Shown piece by piece: positions 57,136 to 64,000 of a stretch of 64,000 nucleotides of DNA (position 1 is its first letter; every line of letters starts with the position of its first letter). The notes under the pieces were generated by a model, which saw only the letters and a list, made by a program, of their open reading frames with translations, was not told the origin of the DNA and ran no database searches. A program made the translations under genes and the position numbers. The DNA is from Wyeomyia smithii (lineage: Eukaryota; Arthropoda; Insecta; Diptera; Culicidae): positions 19,859,530 through 19,923,529 of the forward strand of contig NC_073696.1 in assembly GCF_029784165.1 (NCBI RefSeq), written 5' to 3'.

Positions 57136-59507
57136 TTCTCCCCCAGGCAAGAAGTGGAAATTGCAGAAGAAGACTCATTATCAGCTATCGGCAAAGGCGC
57201 AAGTTTGTGTATCGGCCTTTGAAACGTACCCGTTTTTGTCTGGACATCAACCACTCTTACCAAATCGTCGGCTCCAGGATAAACCTTCACAACACGTCCC
57301 AGTCTCCAGCATTGAGGGGGAAGATTATCTTCCTTTAGCACGACAATCATTCCAGGTCGAATGTTGTTCCTTTTGTTGGTCCACTTTCCACTTACTTGCA
57401 GCTCGGTGACATACTCCTTAGACCATCGCTTCCAAAAGTGTTCGCGCAACTGCTGTATGCGCTGCCAGTGCGATAGTCGATTGGTCGGAAGATGCATCAA
57501 TGATGGTTCGGGAATAGCCAAAAGTGGACGGTTTATGATGAAATGTCCAGGAGTTAGCACTTCCGGTTCCGTTGGGTCGCTTGATAAGGAATACAATGGT
57601 CTCGAATTCAGTATTGCTTCAATCTGACATAACAGGGTGGAAAGTCCGAAGAGTGTCAATGAAGTAGATTGATACACTTTCTTTAGTACTGTCTTTACGC
57701 TCTTCACTCCAGCTTCCCAAAGCCCACCAAAGTGTGGCGCGTTTGGGGGTATCGTTCTCCAGTCAATCTGCTTCGCTTGACAGTACTCGAAGATCTTGTT
57801 CTGGGTGGCTTCCTCCTTGAAGAGTAGATACAGATCCCGCAAAGCTGATCTTGCACCGATGAAATTTGTTCCGTTGTCGCTGAACACTTCCTTCGGAAAG
57901 CCTCGCCGGGATACGAAGCGCTGAAATGAGGCCAGGAATGAATCTGCTGACAAATCTTCCACTGCTTCCAGATGCATGGCCTTCGTGACCATGCATACAA
58001 AGACACAGATGTAACCCTTTATTGAAGTGGCTTTCCGTCCAGGTTGCTTCACGTAGATTGGACCTGCAAAGTCAAGTCCAACTCTCTCAAAGGCTGGTGC
58101 AGAGGTGACACGGTATGACGGCAAATCCCCCATTTGTTGATCGATCGTAGTAGGCTTCATTCGGAAGCAAGTGACACAACCTCTCAACACCTTTCTGATG
58201 GTAGATCTTGCGTTGATCAACCAAAACTGTTGTCGTAGAAGATATTGAACGCTGCTGCATCCAGTGTGGAGATTCTCGCGATGTATATCGGCGATTAAAC
58301 CACGAACGATGGGACTCTTGTCAGGTAATATCAACTGATGTTTCACTTCGAATGGTAGATCAGAATGGCTAAGTCGACCACCCACTCGCAGTAGATCATT
58401 GTGCAGAAACGGTTTCAAGTTATTTAGACGATGGTTGAACTCTCCTGACCTAATGCACTCGATCTCCTTGGAGAACTCCTGATGCTGGACAGCTCCAACG
58501 ATAAAATGCAATGCCGTTCGAAGTTCTGGTAAGGTGAGGTACGCTGAAAGCAACCGGTCTTCCTTCTTCTTTCTAGTATTCGATATGAAGCGTAGCACGT
58601 ATGCCAAAATCCGCTGCGTTTTCCGGAAGGAGCTATACTTTGTCAAGAGTGGGAATTCTTCGTAGTTCATCACTGGCAAAGCTGCCAGCTGGACCCTCAA
58701 CTCTGGAATCTCGACATCCGTAAGAGTAATTGGTTCCTCTTCTTGGTAGTCGACGGTACGCAAAAAGTGAGGTCCATTCCACCAGAGGTCATTTTCTGCT
58801 AATTCCTTGGCAGCTTGTCCTCGTGACACACTGTCCGCTGGATTCTGGTCGGTCCGAACGTACTTCCAGACAATATGCTTGTGGGACGTAATCTCTGCAA
58901 CTCTGTGGCGAACAAACACTTGAAGACTATCAAGTGGCTTTCGTAGCCATGCCAGTACAACCTGACTATCAGACCACATTATCGTAGACGTGAAGTTCAT
59001 TTCTAATGCTTCTTTAACCTTACTATTTAACCTTGTTAGAAGTCGAGCGGCTAGTAACTCTTTTCTCGGAATCGTCACAGGTGTGATCGGTGCTATTTTA
59101 GACTTCGCGCTGACTAGCCTCAATGATGCTCTGCCATCAGGAAAAATCGACCTCACGTATACGCAAGCACCGTATGCCTTCTGGGAGGCATCGGCGAACC
59201 CATGAAGCTCGTAGTGGATAGCTTCGCTTGATATAACTTGGCGTGGAATCCGAATCTGCTCACAAGATGGCAGCGATGTCAAAAAGCTTTCCCATTGGTA
59301 CAAAAGGCCATCGTCCAACGGATCGTCCCATTTCAGCTTACAAATCCATAGATTTTGCATCAGAATCTTCGCCACTACTACCACAGGAGAAATAAGACCA
59401 AGAGGATCGAAAATCTTGGCGATTTCGGACAGAACTTGTCGCTTTGTTGGTTCTTTGATCTTCTCTGGAGATTGCGATCGGAACAGGAATTCATCAGTAG
59501 AAGGGTT
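57069..59507 (-). pseudogene. pol: BEL/Pao pol, part 2: RNase H and integrase
   Basis: The frame continues in phase after the TGA, with a 771-residue stretch from 59384. It reads IFDPLGLISPVVV just after the stop, then the RNase H region with KELLAARLL and MWSDSQVVLAWL (catalytic acids, about 110-140) and TDQNPADSVSRG. Integrase begins with the zinc region HRENLHTGC and CVTCF (about 369-406), followed by the core: VGLDFAGPI (Asp), VFSDNGTNFIG (Asp, about 504) and GGLWEAGVKSVK (Glu, about 556). The complete D,D,E triad is present. It stops inside the 3' LTR. Confidence 0.9.
57136..57147 (-). other. Polypurine tract of the BEL/Pao element
   Basis: The minus strand reads TGGGGGAGAAT directly before the TGTTCAG start of the 3' LTR. 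A purine run in this position primes plus-strand synthesis. It lies inside the end of the pol coding region. Confidence 0.7.
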
Positions 59508-60953
59508 TCACATTAAACCCAATGTTTTTATAATGTCGTTGATACCGCTGTCACCAAGTGGAACGCATCGCTCTCTGTCTTCATTGGGAATAGGATCCAA
59601 AAGGCTATCATCGTTGGAAGACCACTTGTGTAGATGCATCCCACCGGATTTCAGTAGGCCTATCAGTTGGTCCCGAAGTTCACACGCTTCTCCATAATCG
59701 TCGGAACCAAACAGTGCATCATCGATGTAGAAATTCCTTTCCACGATCATCGCTGCGAGAGGAAATCTGTGTCGTTCATCGCGAGCTAATTGAAGAAGAG
59801 CCCGCGTTGCCAAGAATGGGGCCGCCGCTGTACCATATGTCACTGTTGATAACTCGAGGACTCGCAGAGGATCTTGAGGGGACTTCCGCCAGAAAATCCG
59901 CTGTAATGGAGTGAAGGCGGGGTCGATCAGCATCTGACGATACATTTTTGATACGTCTGCACTCAATCGCACGTATCGAAACTTTCGAAAGCGAAGAATT
60001 ATGGACAGCAAATCGCTCTGCACTGTAGCACCGACCATCATCACGTCATTAAGTGATAATCCAAACACCTTGGCCGATGCGTTGAACACAACTCGACATT
60101 TGGTAGTCGTTTTTGAGGGACGTAAAACAGCATGATGAGGAAGATAAAACTTCAATATTCCAGGGGGGTCATCATGCTCCTTGATCTCGTGGCAATGCCC
60201 AAGAGTCTCGTACTCATCCAAGAAGGCGTCGTACTGGACTTTCAAATCTGGGTTACGTTGTAGCTTCGATTCCAACATGTAAAATCTCCGCAAGGCCATA
60301 GAACGAGAATCTGCCAGCTGGGGAGCGTTGTCCTTCAGCGGTAGATGGAGGATAAAACGACCACTGTCGTCTCGACGATATGTTGCAGTGAAGTGTGCTT
60401 CGCACTGCTCCTTCTCGCTCGAAGGAACCATCTCTGGTGAAACGCTTTCCACTTCCCAAAATTTATGCATAAGCTCTTCCATTGGATCGACGCTAACAGC
60501 GCAGGAGTTCATCGCAAGATTTGAACAGGACCTCTCGAGCAGCTTACCACCCACTAACCATCCCAGTTGGGAGTCATGAAGGCTAGGTAGGTCGTCGTTT
60601 AGTTTAAAGCACCCTGGTTTCATTATATCATAGAACCAGTCCATGCCAATAAGCAAATCAATTTGGCTGGGTTCATGGAACGACGGATCAGCCAGTTTTA
60701 GACCTTGTGGCAGTTCCCAATTGTCCAAATTTATCTTCACCGATGGAATGCGACCGGTGATTTTCGGTGAGACCAAGCAATTCACGAGGAATGAGTAGTC
60801 ATTACATCTAGAGCGGACATTTATGGTGCATTTTTGTTTTATAGTTGATCTCACACTGCCAATGCCTGTTATCGGGACACTTACTTCTTCCACTTTAATC
60901 CCAAGAGTAGCGACCAATGATTGCGTTACAAAACTCACTTGGGATCCTCAGTC
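59508..60953 (-). pseudogene. pol: BEL/Pao pol, part 1: protease and reverse transcriptase
   Basis: Immediately after the gag stop the same frame reads Asp, TGA, then GSQVSFVTQSL, so the protease motif D-[S/T]-G has a stop at its second position. Protease continues to LIGMDWFYDI (about residue 99) and WLVGGK. The RT shows VFNASAKV, VRLSADVSKMYRQM (motif A, about 326) with TVTYGTAAAPFLA (motif B) and NFYIDDALFGSDD (motif C, Y-I-D-D, about 402). The frame ends at TGA 59508-59510, where the next residue in the family context is Trp-like (TGG to TGA would explain it). Apart from the stops the domain is complete. Confidence 0.85.
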
Positions 60954-62477
60954 TTACAGGGCTTTGCACAAACGAGAGCGCTGATGTTGATCATCCACTT
61001 GAACAAGGGCGGTTAGTAAGATCACCTGACTCGCCAAATTCATCGGGTTGTTAGTGTGTACTGCCGTAACCAATGGCTGGGTCTCCGGTTTCTTATTGGA
61101 CTCCGGTGCTTTACTGGAGCCAGGAATTCCAATCGCAGAATTTGGGTTAGACTGCGAATGCTTCTCTTCACTGCTCACACTCGAAGGCCTCGTCGAGCTG
61201 GCATTACCCTCCAAGTGCAACAATGTATGATGCTTCTTGTTGCACCTAAAGCAAGACTTCTTCGATGGACAGTTCTTCACGCTGTGTCCACGCCTCAAGC
61301 AGTTAAAACAGATGTTCCTCTCTTTAACTTTGGACAGCCGTTCACTCGTGGAAAGGCTGTTAAACGACGAACACTTGAACGTAGGATGTCTTTCTCCACA
61401 CATCTCACAATGTGGATCCGATGTCGAAGAGGCCGTTACGGTGTTGGCCTTCGAAACTGCAAATTTCCCTGTTAGTTGTTTGGCTGTTCCTCGCTGGGAC
61501 CGATATTCTTCGTTTGAACCCTGACATCTCTCCAGAACTGAGACGCGGTCCTTCAAAAACTTGATGGTGTTTTCATAGGTGGGAAGCTCGCCTCGCTTTA
61601 TTGTTGATTCCCACTCTTTCTTCGTTGTCGCATCCAAAGAACGAGCGACAAGATGAACGACAATTAGCTCCGACACACCTGTGAATTGCTGGTTGAGGAA
61701 CTTGAGATTCTCCACGTGACCGCTAATACTTTCGACCAGTGTTCTCAGATCGGCATAATCATCCTTCGGTATTTTCTTTGTTCCGAGTAAGCCAGCGATG
61801 TGAATGTCGATCATTCGCCTTTTATCCTCGAAACGCTCCTCTAAAAGTTTCCAGGCGTGTTCGTAGTTCCCGTCGCTAATCGTCTTCACATCGATAAGCC
61901 CCATTGCGTCACCAACGAGAGCCTTCTCAAGATGGTACAGCTTTATGCGTGGTGCTTCGTTGGTACGGTCCACGGCGTCGCGAAACATAATTTTAAATTT
62001 TTCCCAGTTCTCGTATCTTCCGTCAAACGTGGGAATCGCACGAGGAAGGGACTGCTGGATTACCACCGGTTGCTGATTCCCAGTGACTGGGGCCATTTGT
62101 TGGAGCTGATTCTGTGGAGGTGCTGTCAGATTCCCGAGCCAGGTTTCGAGAATAGTTGATACCTCTTCATGTAACGTTTCAAAACTCAAGTACTTTGCAT
62201 CCTGCTCTTCTCGTTTGTTGATTGGAAGACTGGCCACAACTTGCTGATGTAACTGGTGATATTCGGTGTATGCGGTTTCCACCTTCTTGATATAGACCTT
62301 TACTTGAGCAGGAGTTAGTTCAGTCTGATCCGCTTCGGCTCGAGCCAAGATGTTCTTGATTCGAGTGACATTTCCTTGAGCCATTCCACGCATGTGGACC
62401 AGCGTATTCAATGCAGCTTCTGCCTCTTCATTGGCCTTATTGGTTTTGGCTGGCGTATGCAACGTCGTCATTTTCAC
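60954..62477 (-). CDS. gag: BEL/Pao gag (capsid and nucleocapsid)
   Basis: A 507-residue frame from an ATG at 62475-62477. The first about 110 residues are charged and helix-prone. A Gln/Pro-rich linker leads to RAIPTFDGRYENWEKFK (about residue 147), the start of the conserved Pao/BEL gag core of about 150 residues. At about 355-415 come three Cys/His motifs: CEMCGERHPTFKC, CFNCLRRGHSVKNC and CFRCNKKHH. Gag packages element RNA into virus-like particles. The frame ends at TAA (60954-60956) just at the protease active site; in relatives gag and pol are often one continuous frame. Confidence 0.9.
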   Translation of the reverse strand: MKMTTLHTPAKTNKANEEAEAALNTLVHMRGMAQGNVTRIKNILARAEADQTELTPAQVKVYIKKVETAYTEYHQLHQQVVASLPINKREEQDAKYLSFETLHEEVSTILETWLGNLTAPPQNQLQQMAPVTGNQQPVVIQQSLPRAIPTFDGRYENWEKFKIMFRDAVDRTNEAPRIKLYHLEKALVGDAMGLIDVKTISDGNYEHAWKLLEERFEDKRRMIDIHIAGLLGTKKIPKDDYADLRTLVESISGHVENLKFLNQQFTGVSELIVVHLVARSLDATTKKEWESTIKRGELPTYENTIKFLKDRVSVLERCQGSNEEYRSQRGTAKQLTGKFAVSKANTVTASSTSDPHCEMCGERHPTFKCSSFNSLSTSERLSKVKERNICFNCLRRGHSVKNCPSKKSCFRCNKKHHTLLHLEGNASSTRPSSVSSEEKHSQSNPNSAIGIPGSSKAPESNKKPETQPLVTAVHTNNPMNLASQVILLTALVQVDDQHQRSRLCKAL

Positions 62478-62667
62478 ACTTCACTTTTAGTCTCTTTGAT
62501 TGTTTAACTTTCACTTATGAGTTCTTTGAGTGTTTTTAGCGTTGTTTCACTTTCAATCTCCGTGTTTGCCTCCGACCTCCAACATCCATCCCACACTCCG
62601 ATGTAACAGTTCGCAATCGCCGGGTGACGAATCAAAAGATGAACCGAATACGCTCACGGTTGAGTAT

Positions 62668-62683
62668 CCGGCTCGAAGGACCA
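62668..62683 (-). other. Primer binding site complementary to tRNA-Tyr
   Basis: The minus strand reads TGGTCCTTCGAGCCGG, seven bases inside the 5' LTR. It is complementary to a tRNA 3' end CCGGCTCGAAGGA plus CCA, which is the acceptor and T-arm end of insect tRNA-Tyr(GUA). It primes minus-strand DNA synthesis. Confidence 0.8.
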
Positions 62684-62690
62684 AAAAATA

Positions 62691-63371
62691 TGTTGGGGCT
62701 GCAGTGGACTGTGACTGCGCCGGTCGGTAAACGTTGCTTGCGTTCCCAGCGGGAACCAAGCCGGATGGGAGCAGGACCCTTTCGTTCCTTCCCAGGAGGG
62801 CAACTAGATTGGCCGGACTCCTTTGATCGGCTTCGCCTCATGAAGCCGCGACGTGATTGGCCTGGACTAGCCCACTTGGCTAGCAGCAATCAAACTCGAA
62901 GATATGAGCCTTGAAAAAGACTCTCAAAAACTCTTCAATTTCAATTAACTCTTACGGGTGGAGACGGAGGACAGAATGTTCGGCGGTCAGGTGCAAACAC
63001 AGAACTACTGTTTACACGAATTTATTCATTTTTCTCTTCTTCTTATTCTTAATATCTATTCTTCGCGTTAAAGTTCTTCGCGGTGACGCAACTTTGCCCA
63101 CCGATGCTACCGCTACTGCAGCTACTGTTATTGCTGCTATTGTTCTCCTTTCACTGTCTGCTTTCTACTGCTTATCGTATCGCGGTTGGAAAAATACTAA
63201 TAAATGCTGCCGCATCTGTTGCTCTTTTATATCATTCCGCAGTGCTAAAGTATACAAAGGGGCGGGGCTGAATCTCACACCGCTGTTTACCTACTGCGAC
63301 GCAATTAGTGGATATAAAGCGTTCGCTCGCTGCCACTCTGTCGCTTCAGTTCGAACAGGTTGGACTGAACA
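62691..63371 (-). repeat. BEL/Pao 5' LTR (681 bp)
   Basis: On the minus strand it begins TGTTCAGTCCAACC and ends CCCCAACA. It carries the element's promoter by analogy with the family. It appears identical to the other LTR at every position compared by eye. Plus-strand frames inside it are antisense by-products. Confidence 0.95.
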
Positions 63372-63376
63372 GGCAT

Positions 63377-64000
63377 AATTATTTTGTTCAACTTCTTTTC
63401 CAACGCTAAAGCCCACACCTGCCCCTTGAGACCCAGGCCCGTAGGTACCGGGGGGGGCTAGGGGGGTTTAGCCCCTCCATACATTTGTATTGCCCCACCA
63501 CGCAGTTTTCTCATGTATGTGAGTCTGATTGGTCTAGCAAATATGCCAAAAAGGATAAATTATTCAATCTTTTGGTGAACCAGTATCCTAACTTTCTGCA
63601 ATATGATCTTGTGATTCATTTTCATGTTCAGTTCAATATATTTTGGCCGGATTTTTCCACATCTCGGAAGCATAACCCAGACCGTTACCTGGCCCGGACA
63701 ACTCTGTTCCGGTTTGGTCCGAAAAAAAATCAGACTATAAAAATTGTAGTCTGACCGGACTTCGGACAAGGCATTCCACACTCTACCTGGTCTGATGGTA
63801 AACACTGATCAAACAAAGCCTATCGTAAAATTTAGAATTTAGGCTGACGGTTGAATCGCTCCATTCTCTCAGTATTTCTTCGCGAATAGATTCTCTCAGT
63901 ATCGTTGGTTGACATCGATCGGCGACTCTCGAAGCTGGATTTATAACGCTGTAATCCCTTTGATGCATTTGTTGCTTCAGAGTAGAGCTTTTAAAAACTC
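63377..64000. other. Element flank, no gene recognised
   Basis: Sequence beyond the BEL/Pao element. It includes a G-rich GGGGGGGCTAGGGGGG run at about 63450 and several short self-complementary stretches (for example CAGACTATAAAAATTGTAGTCTG at 63731-63753, quoted here only as a palindrome of 10-base arms). No coding sequence is recognised. Confidence 0.4.

Larger units (their letters stand above)
56450..63376 (-). mobile_element. Full-length BEL/Pao LTR retrotransposon (56455-63371)
   Basis: A 6917-bp element on the minus strand with two 681-bp LTRs, a gag-pol coding region of the BEL/Pao type, a tRNA-Tyr primer site and a polypurine tract. The 5-bp direct repeat GGCAT flanks it (56450-56454 and 63372-63376). 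LTRs start TG and end CA. The domain order protease, RT, RNase H, integrase is that of Pao/BEL. No envelope-like frame is present. gag and both pol pieces share one reading frame, interrupted by three stop codons. Confidence 0.95.

Noticed and set aside
56675..57409. 244-residue plus-strand frame, repeated at 62911-63378
   Set aside because: It lies antisense within the BEL/Pao LTR and its repetition only reflects the two LTR copies.

Overview
The window looks like nuclear DNA from a culicine mosquito, most likely an Aedes species. The evidence is the high density of transposable elements, AT-rich intergenic sequence, a Juan-like Jockey retrotransposon, a BEL/Pao element primed by a metazoan-type tRNA-Tyr, mosquito-type Tc1/mariner relatives and many nested MITEs. 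I found no intact host protein-coding gene, no functional rRNA or tRNA gene and no CRISPR array. Almost every interpretable open reading frame belongs to a mobile element, and nearly all are broken.

Layout. 1-8.65 kb holds an I-clade non-LTR retrotransposon, a Tc1/mariner relic split by a 901-bp palindromic hAT-like MITE (8-bp duplication), three decayed non-LTR reverse transcriptase (RT) relics and a tRNA-derived SINE. 8.65-16.6 kb holds unrecognised sequence, a long GA tract, an L1-like C-terminal fragment and a Penelope-type 3' tail. 16.7-24.6 kb holds a second SINE, a 1.7-kb terminal-inverted-repeat (TIR) element, another RT relic, a TA-flanked 1.2-kb pogo-like palindrome, a foldback element with two inner MITEs, and small hairpin MITEs. 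24.6-30.7 kb shows no recognisable gene. 30.7-35.06 kb is a nest: a mariner split by a SINE and tandem repeats, a RNase H-type LINE tail, and a short Penelope-like element (PLE) with a second copy of the palindromic MITE inside it. 35-42 kb holds degenerate repeats, another transposase relic, a possible host 5' exon and an RT scrap. 42-45.8 kb is a Tc1 relic carrying a near-full-length PLE. 46-49.3 kb holds transposase relics with MITE insertions. 50.7-52.8 kb is a 5'-truncated Juan-like element with an 11-bp target duplication. 56.455-63.371 kb is a full-length BEL/Pao retrotransposon on the minus strand with two 681-bp LTRs.

The most notable points are: (1) two PLEs with inverted terminal repeats, perfect 12-13 bp target duplications and hammerhead-like motifs in their termini; (2) a BEL/Pao copy whose LTRs look identical, yet whose gag-pol frame is cut by three stop codons, two of them on either side of the protease catalytic Asp codon; (3) two inverted copies of a palindromic hAT-like MITE; (4) a perfect 41-bp-arm hairpin with no target duplication, whose empty site occurs elsewhere in the window. 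The elements do not form a pathway. The window is a layered record of successive insertions, and the nesting gives their relative ages.
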